Shown here: piece after piece, positions 51,000 to 59,845 of the stretch
Layout of the letters: each line of letters starts with the position of its first letter
Position numbering within the stretch: the stretch's first letter is position 1
Assembly: GCA_025602905.1 (NCBI GenBank)
Contig: JAHLKI010000026.1
Location: forward strand, 186,001-250,000
Length of the DNA stretch: 64,000 nucleotides
Direction of reading: 5' to 3'
From: Phlyctochytrium arcticum
Taxonomy: Eukaryota; Chytridiomycota; Chytridiomycetes; Chytridiales; Chytridiaceae
Translations under genes and position numbers: made by a program
The notes under the pieces: generated by a model
What the model saw: the letters and a program-made list of their open reading frames with translations, nothing else
What the model was told of the DNA's origin: nothing
Databases searched by the model: none

Positions 51000-52328
51000 T
51001 CACTTTTTGCGTTTTCCCAGTAACGAAATACCTTTTGGAACATTGAAAATTCCAGCTTGGGCCTGTCGACTCGGGGTATGTTGTAAGGGTATTGCCGCGA
51101 ACGGCGACTTTGCAGTTAGAATAGACCTCTCTTTCGGTGGTTGAGCAGGTTTGTCAAGAGGTTTGTCAAGAGGTTTGGATGGAGGGAACGTGACAGATCG
51201 GAAGTATGATAAGGGGGGCTGTTCGACTTGCGGTTTTTCTCGGGACGCACTGGAAAAGTAGGATGATATATTCGGACGCTTTGATGGTGACGGCGCGGGT
51301 GAACGATCTCGGCGGGAAGGATGTGCGGTGGCTTCAGAACTCATATGGGCCGAGAGCGAATCCATGAGGGCCGTTTCAGTGGGACGTTGGCCAAATTGAA
51401 TGTTGATGCAGGGCTTCTCTTCTATTCGCGCCGCCGTGCCTAGACGGACCGGCTCGTGTGAATGCTGAGCGTGAGACATGATCGGTGGTAACTCCCTAAA
51501 CATGGACAAACGAAACCACCGAATGGTTTTGTTACGGATATCCGCAACTCGTCTCTTTGGGGTGAACCCAGTGCGCAACGGGATCTGGAGCATGCAATAA
51601 TATAACAGATTGCAGCTTTGAATAAAGTCTTCGTCTGGCCAATATGTTGCGGACTGGAGTCGGAGAGTGTTCAGTTGCTGGTTGGGCAAGGGAAGGTGCA
51701 TTGGGGAAGCTATTGGATTTTGCGCGAAGGTATCCAGACTTGAGGCATAGTAGAATCCAGCCCAGCCCCGATCAATGAATTCTTGCTCATCCATATTCCA
51801 AGTTTGGACCTCCATGAGAGATTTGTTGCGGAAAATGTAAGGGAGCACGGCAGCATCTACTGCTGTTCGGTGAAGGCCGAGATATCTAAGATTTCTCAGA
51901 CAGGGGGTGTCCAGCGCCTTTCGATTGTAATCGATATAGCGGAGCAAACCCATAGCCCCTTCGTTCGTGATTTGCGTCCCACCCAAATCAAGCCATGTGA
52001 CAGCCTCCAAATGGGACAAACTTGGGATCAGGTAGTCTTGTAGACGAGATTCTGAGAGATCCAAATGGAGTAACCACTTTTGTAAGGGCAATGCCAGCTT
52101 GGGACTTTTCAACATTGGCAAGGCCAAGAACAACTGGTCATCTGATTGGGCGACCAGGCGAATGAAAGAGATATCTGACCCGTACCATTCGGGATACTCC
52201 GAAAACATGGCTCCCAGCAGGCGAGCGGTGGGCAACACACGGTGCTCATACATTGATTTATCAATGTGATGGCCTATCGGATCCCATGGCAAATTGGCAA
52301 AAGATTCTATTTTTTCCTGATTTGACAA
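51000..52328 (-). CDS. LRR protein with PIP-like motif, function unknown
   Basis: 442 residues, one exon. The N-terminal half is helical (IESFANLPWDPIGHHIDKS, RVLPTARLLGAMFSEYPEWY), followed by three or four LRRs: WLLHLDLSESRLQDYLIPSL, LEAVTWLDLGGTQITNEGAM and NLRYLGLHRTAVDAAVLPYI. The C-terminal 150 residues are disordered and basic, with SPSKRPNISSYFSSASRE at about 350. RPNISSYF fits the spacing of a PCNA-interacting (PIP) box except that the first Gln is Arg. A short KPLDKPLDKPAQPPKE repeat comes from a 15-bp DNA duplication (about 51150-51175). The end is GISLLGKRKK, a possible nuclear signal. I do not recognise the family. A role near DNA is a guess from the motif and basic tail. Confidence 0.75.
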   Translation of the reverse strand: MSNQEKIESFANLPWDPIGHHIDKSMYEHRVLPTARLLGAMFSEYPEWYGSDISFIRLVAQSDDQLFLALPMLKSPKLALPLQKWLLHLDLSESRLQDYLIPSLSHLEAVTWLDLGGTQITNEGAMGLLRYIDYNRKALDTPCLRNLRYLGLHRTAVDAAVLPYIFRNKSLMEVQTWNMDEQEFIDRGWAGFYYASSLDTFAQNPIASPMHLPLPNQQLNTLRLQSATYWPDEDFIQSCNLLYYCMLQIPLRTGFTPKRRVADIRNKTIRWFRLSMFRELPPIMSHAQHSHEPVRLGTAARIEEKPCINIQFGQRPTETALMDSLSAHMSSEATAHPSRRDRSPAPSPSKRPNISSYFSSASREKPQVEQPPLSYFRSVTFPPSKPLDKPLDKPAQPPKERSILTAKSPFAAIPLQHTPSRQAQAGIFNVPKGISLLGKRKK

Positions 52329-52932
52329 TAGAGAAATCTATTCGGCACATATAATCATGGTAAGCCGGCATCGCCAATGCTGTTAACAAGACAGAGGACG
52401 TACTGTGGCCAGTTCAACAAGCGACTTTACCGAGGTAGTCGAGCATTGCGTCGTCGCATATTCGGCAGGTCCCCCTGCGGCCCGCACAGGACAGTACTGT
52501 TTTGGGATCTCACGGTACTTTCGAACCTGCACGATCTGACTGCTCACTAGACAGTCTCCAGTGCTACTCATCAGCTCCTAATAATATTCAAGATTTGGGT
52601 AAACGAGATCGACGTCGAAATTCCGTTGTGTTGTAGCCGCGTCCGAACTCCGACGAGAACTCCGACAAGGAGCTGGACGCGGCTGGGACGCGGCACGCAT
52701 ACTTACCGTATAAAGTTCATGGTGTGATGGGCAACGAGCAGCTGTCAGGAAAGGGGCTGACAGGAAGAAATTGGTGAGGTTTCAAGGGCTGATGGAAATG
52801 AATAGAGCAGAGGGCGAAAATCATTGATCAAGTATCAAAGACGACTGCAGTAACCTTCAAATCCCAAAAGGTGTATTTGACGAAAGTAAAAAAGAAAAAG
52901 AAAATAGCACTAAAAAGATGGGAGGTATAAAG
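52329..52932. other. 604-bp region with a GC-rich inverted repeat
   Basis: No recognisable gene. AGCCGCGTCC at 52635-52644 is matched by GGACGCGGCT at 52675-52684, an exact 10-bp inverted repeat around a 30-bp loop. GGACGCGGC occurs again at 52686-52694. Two ACTCCGACGAGA/ACTCCGACAAGG units lie in the loop. It could form a hairpin or hold a repressor site. Confidence 0.6.
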
Positions 52933-53400
52933 CTAAATAAAGATACTGAGTGGTGTGGGAAGGATGGCGCATGCATACGGCAGGCGTTTCGGGAGGGTGC
53001 TGCCATCCATCATGTCCCGTTGCTCGTCCGGCGTCAGGAGCTTGTAAATGTTACGGCCGCTCCCAACAATTTCCACCAGTGCCGCTGCGGTGGTGGAAAC
53101 GGCTGCCGGGTTCTGGAACTGGATGATGATATAAGTGTCGACATCCACACGGATGACGAGGTGAATGATCTTGAGAGCTAGCAGGGCTGCGTGCACTTTT
53201 GTTCTCAGTCCTAGATGAACGATGGCGAGACGGAAGACGGCGGTTTCCGTTCCCTCTGGGGCCGGGTATTGAGCAGCCTGGGCTTCCAATTGGAAGAGAT
53301 CGGCATGTTGATCATTGAGGACCGGAAGAGTTAAGGTGGGGAGGGATGGCGAGTAGGGGGCTGACGTTGGTGATGTCTCGGGAAGATGTAACTTAGTCAT
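52933..53400 (-). CDS. Hypothetical protein, 155 residues
   Basis: The frame starts MTKLHLPETSPTSAPYSPSL. An ATG at 53562 would add 54 poorly protein-like residues that overlap the duplicated segment. The body reads TAVFRLAIVHLGLRTKVHAA, LALKIIHLVIRVDVDTYIII and ALVEIVGSGRNIYKLLTPDE, a plausible alpha/beta fold. No family recognised. It lies at the edge of the inverted duplication and may be a young or local gene. Confidence 0.4.
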   Translation of the reverse strand: MTKLHLPETSPTSAPYSPSLPTLTLPVLNDQHADLFQLEAQAAQYPAPEGTETAVFRLAIVHLGLRTKVHAALLALKIIHLVIRVDVDTYIIIQFQNPAAVSTTAAALVEIVGSGRNIYKLLTPDEQRDMMDGSTLPKRLPYACAILPTPLSIFI

Positions 53401-53430
53401 GATTGGTGGTGTAGAGAGGAGTACAGAAGA

Positions 53431-53935
53431 ATGTGGAAAACGCTGCTGAGGCGGACTGTTCACTGATATTTTTTTGTCTTCAAATCTGTATGCCCTATAA
53501 AGGAAAAGTTCATAATGATACAGTAAATTAATGATGGAGGAGCTAATTTGCATCGTGGGCACTAGGGGGGGTACAAAGATGGGCAGCCATGGAGATGACT
53601 GCCCATCCTGTAACCCCCCGTTCTGTGTGTCTCAGGCATAAGAAGCCGTTGCCGTGATGAGCAGCAACTGCCTTAATATTGCTGTTCGAAGTAAGTGTCC
53701 CGCAGTTGCAATTTGGGCAATCTGCCATTCTCGTTGTACTCTGGGAGTTTGTGGACACGCGTGTTAAGCTGACCCAATTCCGCAGATGGAGGGACGTAAG
53801 TCAAGGCAAGGCCCAAACTGTTGAAGACCGCTCTGGAGACAGCTAGTTGCGATATTTACTTTGCCGGCTCTGACAATGCGGATGATACTGGATGCGCTCG
53901 AGATTGTGGATTCAAGGAATGAGCAGGAGAGATTT
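53431..53935. repeat. Left arm of a large inverted duplication
   Basis: Co-linear, inverted match to 55810-56530. Checked blocks: GTGGAAAACGCTGCTGAGGC (53432) against its reverse complement near 56530; GCATCGTGG plus TACAAAGATGGGCAG (53551-53586) against 56345-56395; CTGCCTTAATATTGCTGTTC against 56265-56300; and GCCGGCTCTGACAATGCGGA (53862) against 55870-55885. Similarity is high at the outer end and patchy in the middle. Confidence 0.8.
53578..53607. repeat. Hairpin element, copy 1
   Basis: GATGGGCAG and CTGCCCATC form a 9-bp perfect stem with a 12-nt loop. Flanks GTACAAA on the left and CTGTAACCCCC on the right recur in the other two copies. Confidence 0.8.
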
Positions 53936-54314
53936 CCCTGGCCATTTCGAGTTGAAAAAACCCCCGGGCTTTAAATAAACACAGGCGCAAAAGAACGAAG
54001 ACTAAACCCTCGTAGAATCAGGATCAGCGGCAGAGAACGAAGGGTTTTTACGGGGATCAGAGTAGATTTTTGGGGCCATCATGAGACGACTTGCCCCAGG
54101 CCAAAGAAAGCATATCAGAGCCTGGAGCCCCATCCATCCTTTGTGATTTTCCTACGCATTCAGCCCAAAATCTCCTTGTTTCCTTGCGGTTGTTCCTTCT
54201 ACTACATACATCTTTTATCTCCCAAGCATAACTTAAAAACTCTTTGCCGGTAATTGCCTTGTGTTAAAGTATCCATTGCACATTGATTGACGAGAAGTCA
54301 CAGGACAAGAAATC

Positions 54315-55532
54315 ATGGGTAAACCAATGGCCATTTACTGTCCGTCCGCATCCCCCCCTCCCGCCCGACGTCGTCCAACTGCCAATGTCGTTGGCGGTCG
54401 CACGTCTAGTACAGCAACTCTGCTTGGCACCACTCGCCCTAGTGCTTCCGGGCAATCCCGCATTGGCCGTGTCGTGCGGATGCCCCGCACCGCGGCAGTT
54501 CCACCATCGGACATCCGACGTACCGCTGTCGCTTCATCAATCAACACAGTTTCATCACCGGATCTGCAGTTTGTCGCTGTTTCTTCGTCAGTGAGCCCTG
54601 TAGTATCAACTGACGTCCGTCGTACCGCCTCTCCTGCCTTAGACTTAGAAGGGCAGGAGTCCGAAACGGAAGAAGTCTCCCGGGCGTTGGACATGTACTG
54701 GCCGAGCGACATGCGCGTATATCCTCCTGATAGATCAAATGCTTCCGGACAGTCCCGCATTGGCCGTGTCGTGCAGATACCCCGCACCGCGGTAGTTCCA
54801 CCATCGGACATCCGACGTACCGCTGTCGCTTCATCAATCAACACAGTTTCATCACCGGAGCTGCAGTCTGTCGCTGTTTCTTCGCCACTGAGCCCTGTAT
54901 CATCAACCGACGTCCGTCGTACAGCCTCTTCTACCTTAGACTCAGAAGGGCAGGAGTTCGAAATGGAAGAAGTCTCCCGGGCGATGGACTTGTACTGGCC
55001 GAGCAACATGCGCTTATATCCTCCTGATAGTTCAACTGATGATCAGCGGCGAACCAGGGCAAACATTGCTGGAGATAACCCTGCCCGGCTCGGAATTCAG
55101 GCTCTCCCGTCCCATCGACTGGCATCTCGAACCCCAAGTAGGTACCCGTCCCGCCATCTCCATGACATCGTTGGACCTGGCCGTTCTCAGCGTCCGGGTC
55201 AAAACTTGCGCCCAGCCAACCCGCGGCGCAGCAACGATGCCCGTCAGGATATTCTTCAGGATGACTTCTTCCCAACACCCGCCGAATTGCTTAGGGATGG
55301 TCCACCTTCTTCCCGTGGCCCCGTTCGGGCTGCACATCAACCCCGCACTTCCCATGCAGCGGATCTGTTGCATCCAGCCAATTCTCTGCCTGGCGATGAT
55401 CTAGGTCCCTTCGGCGACCTCGAAACTCTGTGGGATAGATTATTGTCCAGCCACATCGCCCCATCTGTGAGGATTCCGGAACTCGAAGCACTAGGTGAGA
55501 ATGGGGAATCCGGTCATCGTTATAAGGGGTAA
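54315..55532 (+). CDS. Hypothetical 405-residue protein with two 99-residue repeats
   Basis: An open frame from MGKPMAIYCPSASPPPARRR to GENGESGHRYKG. Residues 44-142 and 143-241 are tandem copies with the same start (ASGQSRIGRVV), TAVPPSDIRRTAVASSINTV-type middle and MYWPSDMRVYPPDRS-type end. The 297-nt DNA units are at 54444-54740 and 54741-55037. The C-terminal half has NPARLGIQALPSHRLASRTP and LGPFGDLETLWDRLLSSH. The composition is Ser/Arg/Pro-rich and probably disordered. No signal peptide or known domain. It sits between the two inverted arms, and a broken copy of part of it lies at 56555-56760. The opposite strand is also open over 54335-55009 because of the repeat composition. The plus frame is longer and starts well. 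Confidence 0.45.
   Translation: MGKPMAIYCPSASPPPARRRPTANVVGGRTSSTATLLGTTRPSASGQSRIGRVVRMPRTAAVPPSDIRRTAVASSINTVSSPDLQFVAVSSSVSPVVSTDVRRTASPALDLEGQESETEEVSRALDMYWPSDMRVYPPDRSNASGQSRIGRVVQIPRTAVVPPSDIRRTAVASSINTVSSPELQSVAVSSPLSPVSSTDVRRTASSTLDSEGQEFEMEEVSRAMDLYWPSNMRLYPPDSSTDDQRRTRANIAGDNPARLGIQALPSHRLASRTPSRYPSRHLHDIVGPGRSQRPGQNLRPANPRRSNDARQDILQDDFFPTPAELLRDGPPSSRGPVRAAHQPRTSHAADLLHPANSLPGDDLGPFGDLETLWDRLLSSHIAPSVRIPELEALGENGESGHRYKG
54444..55037 (+). repeat. 297-bp direct tandem repeat (two units)
   Basis: Units 54444-54740 and 54741-55037 align without gaps over most of their length. Blocks such as CATTGGCCGTGTCGTGC and CCATCGGACATCCGACGTAC are identical. The unit length is a multiple of three, so the frame is kept. 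Confidence 0.9.
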
Positions 55533-55809
55533 TCGTAACTAAATTTGCTCGTCATAGCGAACACACTGTTGGCCGCGTCACACTCTCTAAGGGCGTTCCG
55601 GAGGGAAGCGCCCGCGGGTTTGCTGGGTGAAGAACGCTTACCTTTGATCGCACTGGGTCAGATGGTAGACGTTTGCCTCAACATACTGTATGTGTAAATA
55701 AGTAAATCTGTAAAATTATCGTCAACATCTGGGCCATTAAATTATGACATCTATAACCTGCAAGTACTGTGCCCGGGGAGCGCGAAAGGTTTGTTAAATC
55801 TGAAAAGCC
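55533..55809. other. Spacer between the repeat ORF and the right arm
   Basis: Short AT-rich region, no gene recognised. Confidence 0.3.
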
Positions 55810-56530
55810 AGGGGAAACCTGGTTAGCTCCCTTCTCAAATCCACAATCCCAAGCGTCTCCAGTATCATCATAATCGTCAGAGCCGGCGGTGAAAGCATAG
55901 CAATTTCCAGTTCCCACCAGCTGGGGATTAAGTCAGCAAGAAACACCTCAACACGCGATAAGAGTGCGCGTGCTGACGACGAGATCACTGAGGTTGAAAC
56001 AGCGGGACGATCAGTTCGAAAAGCTATATAAAGGCAGCTGCTCCATTTGTCTGACACACACAGAAGAAGCATCTATTATGCTTTCGCCCGTTCCTGAGCC
56101 TCTTGTTCCGGGTGGCCTGAACTCGATGCAAATAGCTCTCCTACGAGTACTCTGTAATGTCGGAAAGGGATCTCGCTCGTCATTTGCACCGTGGTTGGCC
56201 TCTCTTCGTGTCTTTCCCACGTATGCACATGCGCCCCCGCGCCCGCATCGTTTTGGAGGACATTCATGATCAGTTCGAAAAGCTATTTCAAGGCAGATGC
56301 TCCATACGTCCGACACACACAGAACGGGGGTTACAGGATGGGCAGTGGTGGAGACGACTGCCCATCTTTGTAGCTCGCGTAATATCCACGATGCGGGATT
56401 AGCCTGAGTGAGTTCATATTACTCCAGCATCATTCACTATATCATTATTAACCTTTCCATTTAAGGGACATACAAATTTGACGACAAAAACATCAGTGAA
56501 CAGTCCGCCTCAGCAGCGTTTTCCACATAC
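55810..56530. repeat. Right arm of the large inverted duplication
   Basis: Reverse-orientation partner of 53431-53935. It is longer because of an internal direct duplication: CAGTTCGAAAAGCTAT...GACACACACAGAA occurs at about 56011-56065 and again at 56270-56323, roughly 260 bp apart. Short frames here (for example 56072-55794 minus) may be relics of a coding sequence. The minus reading GSDDYDDTGDAWDCGFE has a counterpart GSDNADDTGCARDCGFK in the left arm, so the ancestral segment may have encoded protein. Confidence 0.75.
56337..56366. repeat. Hairpin element, copy 2 (inverted)
   Basis: Same GATGGGCAG/CTGCCCATC stem with CTTTGTAG and GGGGGTTACAG flanks, in the opposite orientation to copy 1, as expected inside the right arm. 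Confidence 0.8.
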
Positions 56531-56554
56531 TAGCACAACGCCTTGGGCATAGAT

Positions 56555-56760
56555 CCGCCTGATGCATCAACCGATGATCAGCGGCTCATCAAGCGAACCA
56601 GGTGAACATTCCTGGCGATAATCCTGCCCCACTAGAAATTCAGGCTCTCCCGTCTCATCGGCTGGCCTCTCGAACTTTAAATAGGTACCCGTCCCGTCAT
56701 CTTCATGATATCGTTGGACCTGGCCGTCGACAACGCCTTCCCCGAAGATCAGCGTCCACG
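56555..56760 (+). pseudogene. Decayed fragment of the 54315-55532 repeat gene
   Basis: It matches 55027-55215 in direct orientation: GATGATCAGCGGC, AATTCAGGCTCTCCCGTC, TAGGTACCCGTCCCG and ATATCGTTGGACCTGGCCGT. Frame is broken by a stop soon after the start (AGG TGA) and by small changes. It lies about 1.5 kb downstream of the intact gene, just outside the right arm. Confidence 0.8.
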
Positions 56761-57862
56761 TCAAACTAGATGCTTTTGCGGCCTCTTTCGGGCGGGTGGT
56801 CGATTCTTTCATGGGCGTTTTACGTGTAAATATACGCTCACCCCAATAAAAAAAATTATGAGTAATGAGTAAAGAGAAGTTCTGGTTCTCATCTTGCACT
56901 TCGGCTGGTGTAATCAAGAATTATCGCCAAGGAACAAAATGAGTGCAGTATGTCCATTTATCACCCCCTCTCTCCCGCATGTAGAGTTCGAAGACCCAAC
57001 GCGTTCCGACACTTTTCATTTCCTCGAATCGTGTATTTGTACCTTGCTCGGCCTGAAGAGCTTGTTCAAGACCGGCCATTGTGAAGGTGTCACGGAAAGA
57101 CGCAGGACTGCATACCTTTTTGTGCTTCACTTGGCGCGGAATCATACCGTAGCTTGTAATCTGAGGAATGGCACGTCCTTTCGAGTATAGCTCGTGTCTA
57201 CATGATCTAGCAGGCTTTCTAGCTCTCTCTCGCTTCGTTGCACTACCATACGCGTATGCAAACCACTAATTCTACATTCCGAGCTCTCCATTAAGCTCTG
57301 CGGACTGCATCATCCTGCTTGCAGGTGTTTTCCGGTACATTTGAGCATTAAATTATGCATTTTGGAGTGTTTCATCACCAGAAAAGGGGACAGCACAAGC
57401 AGTGCATTCTCTTGTGGAAGTTCCACTATCCAGTTGCATAAGCAAAATCATAATATCATGGACTAAGACTGGCACTGAATGATTTTCCCACGCCGGCTGT
57501 GACTCACTACGATGCAACCAGACGGAATCTGCGCCGGGCGGCAACTATATCCATAATAGTCACTCTGCGGAAACCTACAATCGTTTTTGATGAGCGCCAC
57601 GATCGCATGGACGGCGGGCAAAAAAGGTGATCCGTTCTCAGGTTTATACATATTATCCTGGGGCCCGTGCTGCGCGACAAACCAACAGTGCTGAGGGTTT
57701 ACCTAGCATATGTTAATCTCTATGAATCTACTCAGAAAACGAATTTGTAGGAGAAGCAGGCCAAGTGAGATGTATTGAAGAACAAAAATGAAAACGGGAA
57801 GAAACAGATAGAATACAAATAATATGAAAAACAAAAATGAAACAAGACAGGGCAAACAAAAT
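56761..57862. other. Region with two weak minus-strand ORFs
   Basis: 57145-56921 (minus) encodes a plausible fragment, FTMAGLEQALQAEQGTNTRF and VGTRWVFELYMRERGGDKW. 57651-57463 (minus) encodes KPENGSPFLPAVHAIVALIK. They could be exons of one unrecognised minus-strand gene, but no clear start or consistent splice path was found. Otherwise nothing recognised. Confidence 0.25.
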
Positions 57863-58872
57863 TTACAAGTTCAGCAACCAATCGCTTTCCTTCGATACAG
57901 TAGAGACGGGAATGTGTATGGTGCCAGCAGGCTCAAGGAGCCGAATGGTTTCCAACGCCAGAGTGTGGGTGATAGATTTGCCCCTAGAATCAGATATGAA
58001 GTACGATTTGATAGAGGCCGTCACTGCAACTGCGGCGCCCGTGACCAATGCGGTGGCAAAGTCCGCGCTTGAGATCTCGTTTCCGAAACAATCGACCGTT
58101 TTCGGCCACGTAGGCTGGCGCAGTATGTCTTTCCAGTAGCCTTCCGGGTCGGCGGGATGGTTGGTGCAGGGGATGGAAGACGGGACAGAGACTGGGGCCT
58201 TGAGGACAATTGAGGGTGTGTCCGACCCTCGGACCAAAGGGTATGGGCAGTCCGCACAAAGAGGCGTCAATGGGCAAGAAGCCTGGATGGTAGTGGCGGC
58301 ACGGGTGAAGGCCTCCCAGTCTTCGACAAATGGAGGCAACGGCAGTGGCTCCAGCACGACGACAAATTTGGATTTTCCTTCGAAAGGTTTGGAGCTGCCG
58401 AGGTAGTGGTCCCCACAGGGACCCAATTTGCAAGCTTTGCCCAAAATGCCGACCAAAACCACCACGTATTCGGAGGAACCGCGCTCAGCTGTTGCCTGTA
58501 ATGTTGCGGATGTGTGGAGCCTGTTCCATGATGAACCGGAGAAAAGCTGCGAATTGCCCATGTAACAGGGACGTTGCAAGACTCTGTCGCGAAAGCCGAA
58601 AAGCGACATCGGTGTGGGCGGCACGTCGTCGGTTGGGAGTTCCGGCTCGTCATTGTCAAAGGTAGGTTCCTGCTCCAGAACAGCAGGAGAGTGCGGAGGG
58701 GAAGAGTCGTGTTCTTAATCTCGGAACCAGGTGCAGTTTCTTGGTTGTCAGCTTCAATCTCCGAATCAGGTGTAGTTTCTTCGATGTCGGCCTGGGATTG
58801 CAGTGGTAGCTCATCAGATGTGGTGTTAGATCGAGTGCAGTGCCGTTTGGCGGAGGGTTCGGAGGACGACAT
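57863..58872 (-). CDS. Hypothetical protein, two exons likely
   Basis: The first part starts MSSSEPSAKRHCTRSNTTSD and contains a short acidic repeat (TTPDSEIEADN, then ETAPGSEIK). The second part is the frame ending at 57863, entered after an acceptor at about 58670 (reading EPTFDNDEPELPTDDVPPTP). It reads SSEYVVVLVGILGKACKLG, KSKFVVVLEPLPLPPFVEDW, RAATTIQASCPLTPLCADCP and FATALVTGAAVAVTASIKSY. The exact donor was not resolved. Two hydrophobic strands and a Cys pair are visible but no known domain. Total about 280-300 residues. Probably a lineage-specific gene. Confidence 0.45.
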
Positions 58873-58984
58873 GGTTGGACGGTGGAAGTAAAAGGGGGAA
58901 AGAGAAAGTAAGTCTTGTGAGAGGAGGCCGGTCGTTCTTCACCGTAGGATGTGCGCGGAGGTGTCCAGTCTTTATCTTTGTTGC

Positions 58985-59135
58985 CGTGGGAAAATCCGGA
59001 GCTTGTCTCTTTCTCAGTCTTTTGTCCTGGTTTTTGTCTTTGTATGTTGTCTTTTGCCTTGGTCCTTGTTCTTGTTTTTGTTTTTGTCTTTGTCCTTTTT
59101 CCTTTTCATTTGTCTTGTCCTTGTCGGATGACTTC
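58985..59135. repeat. TTTGTC/CTTGTT-type low-complexity tract
   Basis: About 150 bp of irregular T-rich units such as TTTTTGTCTTTG, TGTCTTTTG and CTTGTTCTTG. Strongly pyrimidine/G-biased on the plus strand. The minus frame reads a Lys/Gln/Asp-rich repeat, which is a result of composition. Confidence 0.75.
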
Positions 59136-59498
59136 AACGAGGTCTGGCAAAGGCCGCGAAGGCCTACAGTGCTCCTAAGGCGGGAAATGCCGGGTCCATC
59201 GGAAAGTAACGGTATGAGTAACGTTTTGAGTCATCACTAAAAGGGCCTTTTAAGGCGTAGCCACGGAAATGCACTGGCACGGTGACTGTACGTGATTTAG
59301 TTAAGGATTTTGGGCCCGGTATAATTTTGGCGGACAACACTTCGGGGTAAACCCTCAGCATAAACCCTCAGCACTCAGCATTTTGGCCAAAGTAGGTCTT
59401 GTCCAGAGAGTAGCCAGAATATCAGCATATAGCCGCCTAAATAACCAACACTTACGCAGGCCAATCCGCATCGTCGAGGGCATTAGGGAGGGTACAAA

Positions 59499-59557
59499 GA
59501 TGGGCAGAGGTCATGCTCTCCACGTCTGCCCATCTCAATAACACCCCCCCCCCCCCC
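59499..59557. repeat. Hairpin element, copy 3, with a run of 14 C
   Basis: GATGGGCAG and CTGCCCATC stem (59499-59534) with an 18-nt loop, preceded by GCATCGTCGAGGGCATTAGGG and GTACAAA as in copy 1. Followed after AATAACA by 14 C (59544-59557), where copy 1 has CCCCCC. Confidence 0.8.
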
Positions 59558-59845
59558 AGAGTTGTTTTACCCCGGGGGGATGCAGAAACTGTCGCACCTT
59601 TTATAGTTTTTCAACGGGATCGTCCCGCCAGGAGTTGGGCACGCGCACCTCTGCTGCGCATCTTCACGCGTGTGGGCTTGAGAACTTTTGGAAACCTTTG
59701 GGAAGTTCCTAGGGAATCCAAGCTAATTGTGGATAAGGAGAAGTTGCAACATTCATTTTCGGATTAATGAGATGTATATAAGGAAATACACTCGCAAATG
59801 TGGCTAAAAGAGTACATGTGTAGCAGTAAGGTAACTATGCAAAAT

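Larger units (their letters stand above)
58873..59845. other. Region with pyrimidine-rich repeats and hairpin copy 3
   Basis: Upstream of the 57863-58872 gene and downstream of BAP31. Contains the low-complexity tract and hairpin listed separately. TAAACCCTCAGCA occurs twice (about 59348 and 59361). No gene recognised. Confidence 0.4.

Noticed and set aside
54335..55009. 224-residue minus-strand ORF with repeats
   Set aside because: Mirror of the 297-bp tandem repeat. The plus-strand frame is longer, spans the whole unit and beyond, and matches the truncated copy downstream.
59345..59375. Telomere-like AAACCCTCAGC repeats
   Set aside because: Only two imperfect units, unlike the TTAGGG array of fungi, and they are internal to the sequence.
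53571..59557. CRISPR array
   Set aside because: Three hairpin copies are kilobases apart in mixed orientation, and this is a eukaryotic genome.
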